64,000 nt of DNA from Halorubrum salinum (GCF_024494575.1 NZ_JANHDO010000003.1:1-64000); one strand, 5' to 3'; counted from the stretch's first letter, positions 25,902 through 35,467 are shown. Notes: a model not told the origin generated them from the letters alone. Translations and numbers: made by a program.

Positions 25902-26777
25902 TCACTCGACTTCCAGCCACGGGACCTCCATCAGCGGCGGGATGTGCGTCTCGATGTGGTGCTCCCAGACTCCCTCCTCGCCGAACGCCTCGCCGTGATC
26001 GGCCGTCACGACGACGGTGCCGTCGAGCTCCTCGACGAGTTCGGCCACGGATTCGAGCGCGATCCGGAGGTTCTCCTCGTAGAGACGAAGCGCAGTGACG
26101 CGGGTGCCATCTTTCACGAGGTCGGCGGGATCGAGCTCCAGCCACAGGCCGGCCTTCTGGGCGAACTCGCTGTCGTCCAGCCGGCTCTCGATCTTCGGGC
26201 GGATCGAGTCGCTGAGCGACGAGAGCAGGCCGTCGTCGGAGTCGTCGCCCGCGCCGTCGCCGCTCGCCGCCTCTTCTTCCTGCCGTTTGATCCCCTTCTG
26301 GATCTGTTTGAGCTTCTGTCCCTTCCCGCGCGAGAGGTACGGCGCGTGCGGCTGCATGTAGTGGAGGACGGTTCGGTCTGCGGCCTCGACGGCCGCCTGA
26401 TTGTCGTGAAACGCCTCTGCGAGGCCGTCGGGCGGGACCGTGCCGAGGTCCTCGTCCCAGCCGGTCTTCCAGACGTCGTGGATGTCGCTGATGTGCTCCG
26501 AGGCGGTCCACTCGTAGTCACAACTCGCGCCCCACTTCAGTTCGTTCAGCGGGATCCCCAGGTCGTTGATGAAGGGGTTTCCGGAGAAGTAGGCGATGTC
26601 GTGGTCGCCCGTGAACGTCCGGTAGGCCCACTCGGGCGTCGACGAGCCGACGCTCCAGCGCTTCTCCAAGTCGCCGTCGAGGTACTCGTCGTACACGTCC
26701 TCGAACACGTCGTATCGACACGCGTCGAGGACCAGACAGTAATCCCACTCCGACTCGAGGAACCGCTGGTCTTCCAT
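25902..26777 (-). CDS. Alkaline phosphatase/sulfatase-fold protein
   Basis: The protein has 291 residues. The N-terminal LVLDACRYDVFEDV supplies metal ligands and SVGSSTPEWAYRTF a likely nucleophile Ser/Thr. HYMQPHAPYLSRG and the terminal VVVTADHGEAFGEEG complete the two-metal site of the alkaline phosphatase superfamily. A charged, acidic insert (about 165-190) may be disordered. No signal peptide or membrane helix is seen. It lies 73 nt from the GT4 gene on the same strand, which suggests a role in transferring or removing phosphate or sulfate groups on a glycan; this is inference. Confidence 0.85.
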   Translation of the reverse strand: MEDQRFLESEWDYCLVLDACRYDVFEDVYDEYLDGDLEKRWSVGSSTPEWAYRTFTGDHDIAYFSGNPFINDLGIPLNELKWGASCDYEWTASEHISDIHDVWKTGWDEDLGTVPPDGLAEAFHDNQAAVEAADRTVLHYMQPHAPYLSRGKGQKLKQIQKGIKRQEEEAASGDGAGDDSDDGLLSSLSDSIRPKIESRLDDSEFAQKAGLWLELDPADLVKDGTRVTALRLYEENLRIALESVAELVEELDGTVVVTADHGEAFGEEGVWEHHIETHIPPLMEVPWLEVE

Positions 26778-26888
26778 AGGTCGTGCGCCCGTATCCGGCC
26801 GACGGTTGTATTCTTATTGGTACTGATCTCACCCCGATTTTCCGGCCGCGACCAGACGTTTCAAGTCCGACACCATCACAGGATGGTC

Positions 26889-27902
26889 ATGGACCGGAAC
26901 CCGCGGCGCGGGCTGCTACTCGGGGGACTCGCGGCCCTCGGGATACTCGCGGTGCTCTTCGTCGTCGTGGGAGCCGGCCGCGTCGTCGATCAGCTCGTCG
27001 CCGCCGACCGTCGTCTGGTCGTCGCCTCGTTCGGCCTCGCGCTCTGCTGGCTGCTCGCGTGGAGCATCATGCTCCGGACCGTGCTCGGCTCTCTCGACGT
27101 CTCGATGTCGGTTTTCACCGCGTTCCTCGTGTACGCCGGCGCGGTGTTCGCCAACAACGTCACGCCGTTCGGACAGGCCGGCGGCGAGCCGGTCGCGGCG
27201 GCGCTCATCTCGCGCGTGTCCGGCTCGCGCTACGAGACGGGGTTGGTAGGGATCGCGAGCGTCGACGTGCTCAACGTGGTCCCGTCCATCTCGCTCGTCT
27301 TCCTCGGCGTCGGGTACTACGCGACGACGACCGCCGTCGGCGAGCGACTGAGCGTCGCCGTCGCGGTCGCCGTCGGACTCATCACCGCCATCGTCACCGT
27401 CATCGGACTCGCGTGGCGGTTCCGCCGACGGGTGGTCGCCCGCCTGCCCGCCGGCGTCGCCGGACTGCTCGGTCGGCTGGACCGGTTCGATCCCGACGCG
27501 CTCGAAGCCCGACTCACGGAGCGGCTCCGGAACTTCTTCGAGGACATCGAGCGCGTCGGCACCAGCCCGGGCCGGCTCGCGGCGGCCGTGGGGCTCTCGC
27601 TCTCGGGCTGGGTCTTTCAGGCGGCGGCGCTCACGGTCGCGTTCGCGGCGGTCGGCCACCAGGTATCGCCGGCCATTCCGCTCTTCGTCGTTCCCTTGGC
27701 GTACGTCGCGGGCGCCACGCCGCTTCCCGGCGGTCTCGGCGGGATCGAAGCCGCGTTCGTCGCGCTGCTCGTCCCCACGACCGGCGTTCCCGCGTCGACG
27801 GTCACCGCAGCCGTGCTCGTGTTCCGCGGGGCGGTCTACTGGATGCCCGTCGCTATCGGCGGCGTGTCGGCCTCGGCGCTCGGCGTTCGAGCGATGCGGT
27901 AG
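26889..27902 (+). CDS. UPF0104/AglD-C-like flippase-type membrane protein
   Basis: This 337-residue polytopic protein belongs to the lysylphosphatidylglycerol synthase transmembrane (UPF0104) family, with about eight hydrophobic segments. Family landmarks are FANNVTPFGQAGGEPVAAALIS and the C-terminal PLAYVAGATPLPGGLGGIEAAF. In haloarchaea this domain also forms the C-terminus of AglD, an S-layer N-glycosylation enzyme, but here it has no glycosyltransferase part. It may move lipid-linked substrates. Starts at 26883 and 26889 are both possible; the second gives MDRNPRRG. It is divergent from the phosphatase-fold gene. Confidence 0.88.
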   Translation: MDRNPRRGLLLGGLAALGILAVLFVVVGAGRVVDQLVAADRRLVVASFGLALCWLLAWSIMLRTVLGSLDVSMSVFTAFLVYAGAVFANNVTPFGQAGGEPVAAALISRVSGSRYETGLVGIASVDVLNVVPSISLVFLGVGYYATTTAVGERLSVAVAVAVGLITAIVTVIGLAWRFRRRVVARLPAGVAGLLGRLDRFDPDALEARLTERLRNFFEDIERVGTSPGRLAAAVGLSLSGWVFQAAALTVAFAAVGHQVSPAIPLFVVPLAYVAGATPLPGGLGGIEAAFVALLVPTTGVPASTVTAAVLVFRGAVYWMPVAIGGVSASALGVRAMR

Positions 27903-27938
27903 TCGGGAGCGAAGACGGTCGCCGCGTGACCCGGGCCG

Positions 27939-28982
27939 CTAGACGTACCCTTCCTCGACGAGCAGTTCGCCGTTCAACAGGGAGGCACCGGCCGCGCCGC
28001 GGATCGTGTTGTGCGCGAGACAGTTGTACTTCGCGCCGTCGTCGGTCGTCTGGACCCCGCCGGCGACGATTCCCATCCCGTCGGCGTACGTCCGGTCGAG
28101 CCGCGGCTGCGGACGCTCCGGCTCGTCGTCGCCGAACACCTTGATGAGTTGGTCCGGCGAACTCGGTAGGTCCGCGCTCTCGAACGCCTCCATCGCGCCG
28201 CGCAGGTCGGCGGCCGACGGGTCCTCCGTGAACTCCGCGAAGACGTTCTCTAAGTGGCCGTCGAGCGTCGGGATCCGGTTACACGAGGCGGCGACGTCGG
28301 CGTCGTGGAGGTGCACCGCCGCGCCGTCGAATTCCCCGAGCAGCTTCCGCGATTCCGTCTCCATCTTCTCTTCTTCGCCGCCGATGTGCGGGATGGCGTT
28401 GTCGATGATCTCCATCGAGGTGACGCCGGAGTAGCCCGCGCCGGAGACCGCCTGCAGGGTCGAGACGTGCACGCTTTCGAGGCCGAACTCGTCGATCGCC
28501 GCGAGCGTCGGGACCATCGTGATGGTCGAGCAGTTCGGGTTCTTCACCAGGGCCCCGTCCCAGCCACGCTCGTCGCGCTGGACCTCGATCAGGTCGAGGT
28601 GGTCGGGGTTGATCTCGGGGATAGTGAGCGGGACGTCGTCGGCCATTCGGTCGTTCGAGGAGTTCGACGAGACGACGTACCCCTCCTCTAGGAACGCCGG
28701 TTCGACCTCGCTCGCGACGCCCGAGGGGAGCGACGAGAAGAGCAGGTCGACGTCGGCGTCGGCGACGCCGGCCGGGCTCGTCTCCGCGACCTCCATCTCG
28801 GCCACGTCGTCCGGAATGGGCGTGTTCACGCGCCACTTCGCGGCTTCGCGGTAGGTCTTGCCCGCGCTCTCCGCGCTCGCGGTGACCGCGGCGAGGTCGA
28901 ACGTCGGGTGGTCGTCGAGCAACTGGATGAACCGCTGTCCCACAGCACCGGTGGCACCGAGGATACCGACTCGTACAGACAT
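27939..28982 (-). CDS. asd: Aspartate-semialdehyde dehydrogenase
   Basis: This 347-residue enzyme reduces aspartyl phosphate to the semialdehyde used for lysine, threonine and methionine. The NADP-binding loop is GILGATGAVGQRFIQLL, the catalytic cysteine is in VKNPNCSTITMVPTL, and the conserved GAGYSGVTSMEI and active-site His region (CNRIPTLDGH) are present. It is the archaeal/fungal type by length and motifs. The ATG at 28982 was chosen as the Rossmann strand start. It converges with the UPF0104 gene and is divergent from nhaC. Confidence 0.97.
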   Translation of the reverse strand: MSVRVGILGATGAVGQRFIQLLDDHPTFDLAAVTASAESAGKTYREAAKWRVNTPIPDDVAEMEVAETSPAGVADADVDLLFSSLPSGVASEVEPAFLEEGYVVSSNSSNDRMADDVPLTIPEINPDHLDLIEVQRDERGWDGALVKNPNCSTITMVPTLAAIDEFGLESVHVSTLQAVSGAGYSGVTSMEIIDNAIPHIGGEEEKMETESRKLLGEFDGAAVHLHDADVAASCNRIPTLDGHLENVFAEFTEDPSAADLRGAMEAFESADLPSSPDQLIKVFGDDEPERPQPRLDRTYADGMGIVAGGVQTTDDGAKYNCLAHNTIRGAAGASLLNGELLVEEGYV

Positions 28983-29052
28983 TGCACGGGGGTCAGTCAC
29001 AGGGACGTAAGTGCGTTCGGATACGCGCCGATTCCGCCCGCTCGCTGAGAGG

Positions 29053-29062
29053 AATTAAATAC
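29053..29062 (+). promoter_or_regulatory. TATA box of the nhaC gene
   Basis: AATTAAATAC lies 21-30 nt before the ATG at 29083, which fits a leaderless transcript. Confidence 0.65.
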
Positions 29063-29082
29063 GCTCTCACGAGTTATGCGGT

Positions 29083-30762
29083 ATGACCGACTTCGGCGCG
29101 CTGTCGATCGCTCCGCCCGTGCTCGCGATCGTATTGGCGATTCTCACGCGAAAGGCCGTGTTGTCGCTGTTTCTCGGCATCTGGTCGGGCGCGGTGATCG
29201 TCACCGGCGGGCTCGGGATCGTCCAGACGTTCGAGTGGATCGTCGCCGCGATCTCCGACGAGTTCCAAGCCACCATCCTCGTGTTCACGCTGCTGCTCGG
29301 CTCCGGCGTCGCGATGGTGTGGAACCTCGGAGGTACGGCCGCGGTCCGGGAGTGGGCGCTGGCGCGTCTGGACAGCCAGCGGAAGGCCGGACTCGTCGCG
29401 TGGGGGCTCGGCGTCGTCCTCTTTTTCGACGACTACGCGAACACCGCCATCGTGGGCTCGGCGATGAAAGACGTCTCAGACCGCCTCCGGATCTCCCGCG
29501 AGAAGCTGTCGTACGTCGTCGACTCCACGGCGGCACCGGTGGCCACGCTCGGCATCTCCTCGTGGGTCGCCTTCCAGCTCTCGCTGATCGGGGAGGGGTA
29601 CGAGTCCGCGGGCGTCGCCGCCGCCAACCGCCCCGGCACCTTCGAGGTGTTCGTCTCCTCGATCCCGTTCAACATGTACGCTATCTTGGCGATCGTGATG
29701 GTGCTCGTGATCGTCGGCACGGGTCGCGACTACGGCGAGATGCTGACCGCCGAACACCGCTCGTGGACCGCGGGAAAGGTCACCCGCGACGAGGCGGTGC
29801 CGATGCAGGACGTCGCCGGCGAACTCGGCGAGCCGCCGGCGTCGACGCCCCGACTGGTCAACTTCTTCGTCCCCGTCGCGGTCCTCATCGCAGTCACGGT
29901 CACAACTGCGCTGTGGTCGGGAGAGTTCTCGCCGGTCGGGTTCGCCGGCGACCTCGCAGTCGGCGAGTTCGGCCCGGCGGGCGGCCGGCTCTGGGACGCG
30001 GCGCTTAACGCCTCTTACGAGGTGGCGCTCATGATCGGCTCGTTCGCGATGGTCGCGAGCGGGTTCGCGCTCGGGAAGGCGTACGACGTCTTCGGCGTCG
30101 GCGACGCGACGGAGTACACGATCGACGGGTTCGGAATCATGCTCACCGCGGCCGCCATCCTCTCGCTCGCGTGGGGGATCGGCGAGGCGATCGACGCGCT
30201 CGGGACGGGCGACTACGTGGCGACGATGGCGGTCGGGTCCGTGTCCCCCGCGCTGTTGCCCGCGCTGGTGTTCGTCGTCGCGGGACTCATCGCCTTCTCG
30301 ACCGGCACGTCGTGGGGAACGATGGGTATCGTCACCCCCATCGCGATCCCGATCGCGTGGGAGATAAGCGGCGGCGGTGCCGCGGGACACACGCTCGTCG
30401 CCGCGATGGTCGGCGTCATCTTCTCCGGGGCGATCTTCGGCGACCACAGCTCACCGATCTCCGATACGACCGTTCTCTCCGCGACGTTCACCGGTGCCGA
30501 CCTGATCGACCACGTCCGGACGCAGATCTACTACGCCGTCACCGTCGCCGCCGTCGTCGTGCTGCTTCTCGTGATCTGGGGAACCACGCGAGTGACGCCG
30601 CTCGCGCTGCTCCCGCTCGGTGCGGTGTTGCTCGTTGGCCTCGTGTACCTTCTCTCGGAGGTCGACGCCGCTCGTCGCGGGATCGACCCGGTGTCGGTCC
30701 GCGAGGCCCAAAGCGACGACGGCGACGCGGTGGTCGTCGCCGGAACCGAACAGGAGGACTGA
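29083..30762 (+). CDS. Na+/H+ antiporter, NhaC family
   Basis: This 559-residue membrane protein has about 12 hydrophobic segments. Typical family features are WGLGVVLFFDDYANTAIVGSAMKDVSD, STAAPVATLGISSWVAF and the late motif STGTSWGTMGIVTPIAIPIAWE followed by GDHSSPISDTT. The paired acidic residues in the FFDDYAN segment and the Asp-His-Ser motif are the expected ion-binding sites. It would expel Na+ in exchange for protons, or exchange a related substrate as some NhaC paralogues do. It stands as a single gene. Confidence 0.92.
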   Translation: MTDFGALSIAPPVLAIVLAILTRKAVLSLFLGIWSGAVIVTGGLGIVQTFEWIVAAISDEFQATILVFTLLLGSGVAMVWNLGGTAAVREWALARLDSQRKAGLVAWGLGVVLFFDDYANTAIVGSAMKDVSDRLRISREKLSYVVDSTAAPVATLGISSWVAFQLSLIGEGYESAGVAAANRPGTFEVFVSSIPFNMYAILAIVMVLVIVGTGRDYGEMLTAEHRSWTAGKVTRDEAVPMQDVAGELGEPPASTPRLVNFFVPVAVLIAVTVTTALWSGEFSPVGFAGDLAVGEFGPAGGRLWDAALNASYEVALMIGSFAMVASGFALGKAYDVFGVGDATEYTIDGFGIMLTAAAILSLAWGIGEAIDALGTGDYVATMAVGSVSPALLPALVFVVAGLIAFSTGTSWGTMGIVTPIAIPIAWEISGGGAAGHTLVAAMVGVIFSGAIFGDHSSPISDTTVLSATFTGADLIDHVRTQIYYAVTVAAVVVLLLVIWGTTRVTPLALLPLGAVLLVGLVYLLSEVDAARRGIDPVSVREAQSDDGDAVVVAGTEQED

Positions 30763-31015
30763 GCCGGATCCGGGACGGGCCAGTTAAGTTCGGCCGGGGC
30801 CTACCGTCGTGTGCGCGCCCTCAAGTCCCCGCCCGAGTACTCCCCGATGGGAGCGATGACCGCGCGGAGAACCCAGGCGCGCGACATTATGGTCGCACAC
30901 GCGACTCGCCCGTCGCCGCGCAGGCGACCGCCCGCCACGAGGGTTTCCCGGTCGACGCGGCACGCCGCCGGAGATGAGACCGGACGTTAGTGTCGCGGGC
31001 GACACACTGTTCGTG
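30763..31015. other. Intergenic region with possible decayed CBS-domain remnant
   Basis: The 253 nt have no intact gene. In one plus-strand frame (from 30847) the residues TQARDIMVAHATR resemble a CBS-domain start, and in a second frame (from about 30908) SPVAAQATARHEGFPVD resembles the end of a CBS domain. They would need a frameshift to join. A short hairpin is at 30990-31005. Confidence 0.3.
30990..31005. terminator. 7-bp palindromic hairpin after the RND gene
   Basis: GTGTCGC and GCGACAC are separated by two G residues, 11 nt past the stop of the RND gene on the minus strand. There is no T-run, so this is a weak candidate for a transcript end or a protein site. Confidence 0.3.
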
Positions 31016-33361
31016 TCAGTCAGCCGCCGGCGTCGCCTCGGTTGTCCCGCCGTCCTCGGAGGCAGGCGACGCGAGGGTCAACACGGCGGGGAGGATACCG
31101 AACGCGGTCGCGAGCGACAGCCCGATCGCCAGCACGGTCGTCACCCCGAAGTTCGCGAGCACGGGGAACCGCGAGGCGACGAGGATCCCGAACCCGAAGA
31201 TCGTGGTGAAACTCGACCCGATGATCGGTCGGGAGAGCTTGGCGACCGACGTCGCCGCGGCCCCGATCGGCGGCCGCCCGTGCGTCTCCGTCTCGAAGAC
31301 GAACCGCTCGTAGATGTGGATCCCGTAGGTCACGCCGATCCCGAGCGTGAGCGACGACATCGTGATCGTGAGCGGGTTCCACGGGACCGAGAGCACGTAC
31401 ATCCCTCCGGCGACGAGGAGCGCCGCGCTGCCGGCGACGCTGACGACGATGATCGCGGACACGCGGACCGACCGGAACGCGAACGCGAGGAACACGAACC
31501 CGAGCGTGAACGAGATGACCGTCATCGGCGTCAGCCCCGCCGTGACGTTCTCGATCACGTTCCGATTGAGCACCGGCTTCCCGGTGACGCGGACGTCGTT
31601 CGCACCCGTCAACGCGAGGTCGGCGTTCCCCTCGAACTCGTCGATGAGCGTCCGGACCTCCTCGCCTTCCACGTCCTCGACGTAGAAGGTCAAGAGCACC
31701 CGTGACGGCGTCTGGGCCGGATCGCGGACGCTCATCATCCCCGACCCCGTCTGCCGTGCCAGCGTCTCGTCGAGCCGTCCTTCCGTCTCCGGAATCGAGC
31801 CGCCGTTCGCCATTTGGACGGCCAACACCGGACTCTGTACCGCGTTCACCCGGTCGTTCGCCAGCATGAGTCGCTGATACCTGGCCAGTTCGCGGAACGT
31901 CTCCGGCGAGTACGCCGTCTCGGAGCTGACGCTGACGTACATCACCTTCGGGCTGTCGACGGTGTCGGACAGCCGGTCCATGTCGTTTTTCGCGTCGAGG
32001 TCCTGCGGCCAGAAGTCCATCATCTCCTGATTCGGCTCCACCTGCGGATACGCGTAGGCACCGCCGGTGACCAGAAGGAGCGCGACGAACAGGGTCACGA
32101 GCGGTCGCCCGCCGGTGACGACGCTGGTGAACCGCTCCGTCCCGGTCTCCAGCCAGTCGGTCGACGCCGGGGTCGTGTCGGTCGGGTCTCTCTGTGTGTA
32201 CCCGTCGCCGTCGAATCGGACGAGAAGCGCGGGGAGGAGCGTGACCGACAGCGCCATCGACGCCAACACGGCGGTCGCGCTCGTGATCCCGAACTGTCGG
32301 ACGGGGGGCACGCTGGACACCAGAAGCGACCCCAGTCCGATCACGGTCGCGCCCATCGCGATGAGCAGCGCGCGACCGGTGGTCCGCGTCGCGACCGCCG
32401 CGGCGGTCTCCGGCGAGCACCCGGCCTCGCGCTCCTCGACGTACCGCGAGTGGATCTGCAGTCCGTAGTCGATCCCTAGGCCGAGCGCGATGGGCATGAC
32501 TCCGAGCATGATCGCGTTGAAGTCGAACCCGAACACGCCCATCGCACCGACCATATACGCCAGCGCGACCATGGCGGTTCCAAGCGGGAGGAATACGTGC
32601 CACCCCCGCTCCACCTTCGCGCGCATCACCAGGTAGACCACGGTGAAGATGAGCGCGAACGCCCCGGCGAACAGCGTGATCATCTCGGGCAACATGAGTC
32701 CGAACGCGGCGTTCTCGAAGACGGGCTGTCCGGTGATGGTCGTCGTCACACCGGGCGGCAACGGCGCGAGACCGGTCTCCGTTCGCACCCTGTCGTAGAT
32801 GATGTCGGAGTCCCGCTGCGGGAGGAACGCCCCCCTGTCGAACGTGTCGACGTCGCCGTAGCTCGCGAGGATGATCGTCGTGCCGGGCTCGGGTTCGAGC
32901 CGGTCGACCATCGCGGCAGATTCCGGCCCCTGCTGGCGCACCCTGTCGATCGCTCGTTCGACCTCCGCTTCCGTCCGCGGTAGCTCGCCCCCGTTCCCCT
33001 GACGGACGACGTCCGCCAGCGAGGTGACCGTGGTCGTCTCGTCGATGTTCTCGGCGTATCGTCTATCGAGCCTGTCGATCGCTCGGATCGTCTCGGGGTC
33101 GTGAAGCTCGCCGGACTCGACGATGACGAACACGTTGTTGCCCGTCTCGAAGTCCTCTTTGAGCGTCTCCCAGTCGGTCGCCGTCTGGGAGTCGTCCTCG
33201 ATATAGAGGGTCATCCCCATGCTCATCTGGATCCCCGCGACCCCGACGCCGACGGCGATGAGCGCCGTCACGAGCACGACGGCGATCGTCTTGACCTGAT
33301 TTCGCGCGGCGTACCGGCCCGCGTGTTCTAACCCGTCTTGGATCCGCTCTCCGGCGTTCAT
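31016..33361 (-). CDS. RND superfamily permease (MMPL/HAE3-like)
   Basis: This 781-residue protein has two sets of membrane helices, each preceded by a large extracytoplasmic loop: one helix near 25-48, then about 225-400; one near 425-445, then about 610-765. Signature stretches are IMLGVMPIALGLGIDYGLQIHSRYVEE and TMSSLTLGIGVTYGIHIYERFVFE, with a buried Asp in the first half and a Gly/Thr in the second. Such permeases move hydrophobic molecules with proton or sodium force. It starts directly where the COG1361 gene stops (no gap), so the two are one operon and probably one machine. Confidence 0.9.
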   Translation of the reverse strand: MNAGERIQDGLEHAGRYAARNQVKTIAVVLVTALIAVGVGVAGIQMSMGMTLYIEDDSQTATDWETLKEDFETGNNVFVIVESGELHDPETIRAIDRLDRRYAENIDETTTVTSLADVVRQGNGGELPRTEAEVERAIDRVRQQGPESAAMVDRLEPEPGTTIILASYGDVDTFDRGAFLPQRDSDIIYDRVRTETGLAPLPPGVTTTITGQPVFENAAFGLMLPEMITLFAGAFALIFTVVYLVMRAKVERGWHVFLPLGTAMVALAYMVGAMGVFGFDFNAIMLGVMPIALGLGIDYGLQIHSRYVEEREAGCSPETAAAVATRTTGRALLIAMGATVIGLGSLLVSSVPPVRQFGITSATAVLASMALSVTLLPALLVRFDGDGYTQRDPTDTTPASTDWLETGTERFTSVVTGGRPLVTLFVALLLVTGGAYAYPQVEPNQEMMDFWPQDLDAKNDMDRLSDTVDSPKVMYVSVSSETAYSPETFRELARYQRLMLANDRVNAVQSPVLAVQMANGGSIPETEGRLDETLARQTGSGMMSVRDPAQTPSRVLLTFYVEDVEGEEVRTLIDEFEGNADLALTGANDVRVTGKPVLNRNVIENVTAGLTPMTVISFTLGFVFLAFAFRSVRVSAIIVVSVAGSAALLVAGGMYVLSVPWNPLTITMSSLTLGIGVTYGIHIYERFVFETETHGRPPIGAAATSVAKLSRPIIGSSFTTIFGFGILVASRFPVLANFGVTTVLAIGLSLATAFGILPAVLTLASPASEDGGTTEATPAAD

Positions 33362-35020
33362 TTACCCGAGGTACTGGCGCAGTCGGTCGCGCTTGAACAC
33401 GATCCCGGCTCCGAGAAGCACCGGCACGCCGACCGCCGTCAGGACGAGCGGCGTCGAGGGGCCGCTCGGCTCCGTCACCTCGACCGTGGCCGGCCGGACG
33501 TCGGAGACGACCGTCTCGTCGAACGGATTGTCGTACTTGATCGTCGCGTCGAGGGTGTACGCCTTCGGCGTCGCCGCCTCGTCTGCGGTGACCGTGTACG
33601 AGACGGTCGCCCGCTCGCCCGGTGATAGCTCGCCGACGTACGCCGTGTCGTCGTCGGTCTCGAACGGCGAGTCGGCGTTGATCCGAACGACCGCGTCCTC
33701 GAAGGCGCTCTCGCCCGTGTTCTCGACGGTCATCTCGATCCGCTCCGTCGCGCCCGCTTCGATCCGCGCGGTGTCGACCACGGTGAACTGCCGCTCGGGG
33801 CCGACCGAGACGTCCGCGGTCAGCGGGTCGCTGCGGACGGTGTTCCCGTAGTCGTCGTCGTGGGCGACGACTACCGGGAGCGCGTACGACTGCGCGAGCG
33901 CGCGGTCGGACACCTCCATCTTGACGCTGGTGGTCGCCGACTCGCCGGGTTCGAGCGTCCCGAGTTGCCCGCCGTTAGACAGCGGCGCGAACGGTCGGTC
34001 GGGCTCGGCGAACACGCGTGCGTTCGTCGCGGCCACGTCGCCCGTGTTCGTCACCGTAACGCGCGCCGCCCCGGTCGAATCGACGTAGAGCGAGCGCGAT
34101 TCGACCGACACGTCGTACTGCGGTCCCTGTGCCACGCCGACGCTCCCGTATCGGACCGCGGACTCGCTCGGCTGTCCGTTCGCATCCTCGTATGCGGCGC
34201 GGAACCCGACGGCGTACGACCCGGCGGACTCGACGCCGCGGACGACGGTCTGGAAGGTGGCGTTCCGCGTGTCGCCGGGCGCGACGGTGCCGAGAGCGAC
34301 CTCGTTGCTCTGCGGTTCGAAGTGCGTCGACCCGACGAGAGAGAGCGTCGCGTCGGACATCGCTTCGCTGCCGGCGTTGCGCACGGTCACCGCCACGTCG
34401 CCCTCGGCGTTCTCGTAGAGTCCGTCGCCGCGGACGTCGACGACCGCCAGCCGGCCGTCCGGCTCGACGCGGATCGTGACGCTCGTCTCCTCAGTCCCGG
34501 TGTTCCGATTGACGGTGTAGTCGTCCCGGTCGACGAAGATGTCGCGGATGTACGAGAACTCGAGGTCCATCGGCACGGTGTAGGTCCCCGGCTCGGCAGA
34601 CTCGTCGACTTCGATAGTGAGAGGGACCCGCGTGGCACTGCCGGTTCGCACCGTTCCGACGCTCTGTGTCCCCATCTTCACGTCGAGCGGGAGCCCCTCG
34701 TCGTCGTACGTGACGGTCGTCCCGGTTGCGGCCCCGATCTGGACGCCGTGCGCCTGCACGACCCGCGAGACGTCCTCGATCGCCCGATCGGAGTCGGTGA
34801 CCCCGTCGTGGCGGTTCTGGATCGCGAGCGTCAGCGTCGTGGTCTCACCCGGCGTCACCGTGTTGGTCCCGGCGACGGTCGCGTCGAGTTCCGGCACCGA
34901 CTCCTCGCTAAACCGCTCCGCGGCCGTCCCCGAGATCCCGATTCCCATCGATCCGACGAGCAGCAACGCGACTCCGACGACCGCTGCCTTCCGCAGCGTC
35001 TCACCCAGCCTGTCGTTCAT
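33362..35020 (-). CDS. Exported COG1361 (S-layer-like) beta-domain protein with C-terminal membrane anchor
   Basis: This 552-residue protein has an N-terminal hydrophobic signal (AAVVGVALLLVGSMGIGIS), about four to five Ig-like/NEW3 beta domains and a C-terminal membrane helix (PLVLTAVGVPVLLGAGIVF) followed by basic residues. The domains repeat motifs such as VTVTNTGDVAATNARV, LGTLEPGESATTSVKMEV and VGELSPGERATVSYTV. It is probably anchored outside the membrane with its beta domains facing the S-layer space. With its stop codon immediately next to the RND permease start, it is a likely accessory subunit that presents or receives substrate. Confidence 0.88.
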   Translation of the reverse strand: MNDRLGETLRKAAVVGVALLLVGSMGIGISGTAAERFSEESVPELDATVAGTNTVTPGETTTLTLAIQNRHDGVTDSDRAIEDVSRVVQAHGVQIGAATGTTVTYDDEGLPLDVKMGTQSVGTVRTGSATRVPLTIEVDESAEPGTYTVPMDLEFSYIRDIFVDRDDYTVNRNTGTEETSVTIRVEPDGRLAVVDVRGDGLYENAEGDVAVTVRNAGSEAMSDATLSLVGSTHFEPQSNEVALGTVAPGDTRNATFQTVVRGVESAGSYAVGFRAAYEDANGQPSESAVRYGSVGVAQGPQYDVSVESRSLYVDSTGAARVTVTNTGDVAATNARVFAEPDRPFAPLSNGGQLGTLEPGESATTSVKMEVSDRALAQSYALPVVVAHDDDYGNTVRSDPLTADVSVGPERQFTVVDTARIEAGATERIEMTVENTGESAFEDAVVRINADSPFETDDDTAYVGELSPGERATVSYTVTADEAATPKAYTLDATIKYDNPFDETVVSDVRPATVEVTEPSGPSTPLVLTAVGVPVLLGAGIVFKRDRLRQYLG

Positions 35021-35467
35021 TTTGTGTGCAAATTATACAATACTATCTCATAAGCGTTCGGATCTGACGGCCGGTGACGCACCCTCCAGCGAAGGGGATA
35101 TCTGGTTCACCATTCGACATCGAGGCATCCCGTTGTGATGACGGACACAGTCTCCGGTTCGCGGAGCCGGTCCCTTGGTAAACGCCGTAAAACACCTCAT
35201 TCTGCCGTTCAATCGACTCCAGTGCACCTACGTGTCGCCTCGCTGGACCTCTCGATCGCGTCTGTTCTCCGCGATCCGAAGGTGAAGTCCGAACGGACGC
35301 CGCCGTCGACGGACGCGATCTGAGCTATCGCTCTGCCGGTCCGGGCTCTCGAAACGATATTGTGGCTATAGCAAAATACTTTCTGCTAGCCGTCCGTCGT
35401 CGCACGCCGCCGCCCGGCCTTACCGGGACGCAAACATTTAGACGGCTATCTGGAGTCGGGCCGAGTG
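35021..35467. other. 447-bp intergenic region, no convincing gene
   Basis: The left edge (35025-35055) is AT-rich and is the promoter of the COG1361-RND operon. The right edge holds an inverted repeat (35364-35391) and a TTTAGA element before the MFS gene. A 62-codon frame in the middle is basic and Ser/Arg-rich, unlike the proteins here, and is not counted as a gene. Confidence 0.6.
35364..35391. promoter_or_regulatory. Inverted repeat around an AT-rich core upstream of the MFS gene
   Basis: GGCTATAGC (one extra T) and GCTAGCC flank AAAATACTTTCT. It lies about 80 nt upstream of the MFS start and could be an operator. Confidence 0.35.

Noticed and set aside
30784-31005. 73-codon minus frame after nhaC
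   Set aside because: Arg/Gly-rich, no motif, typical of GC-rich noise; the possible CBS remnant is on the other strand.
35135-35323. 62-codon frame in the spacer before the MFS gene
   Set aside because: Ser/Arg/Lys-rich and basic, unlike the proteins of this genome, with no homologous feel and no promoter.
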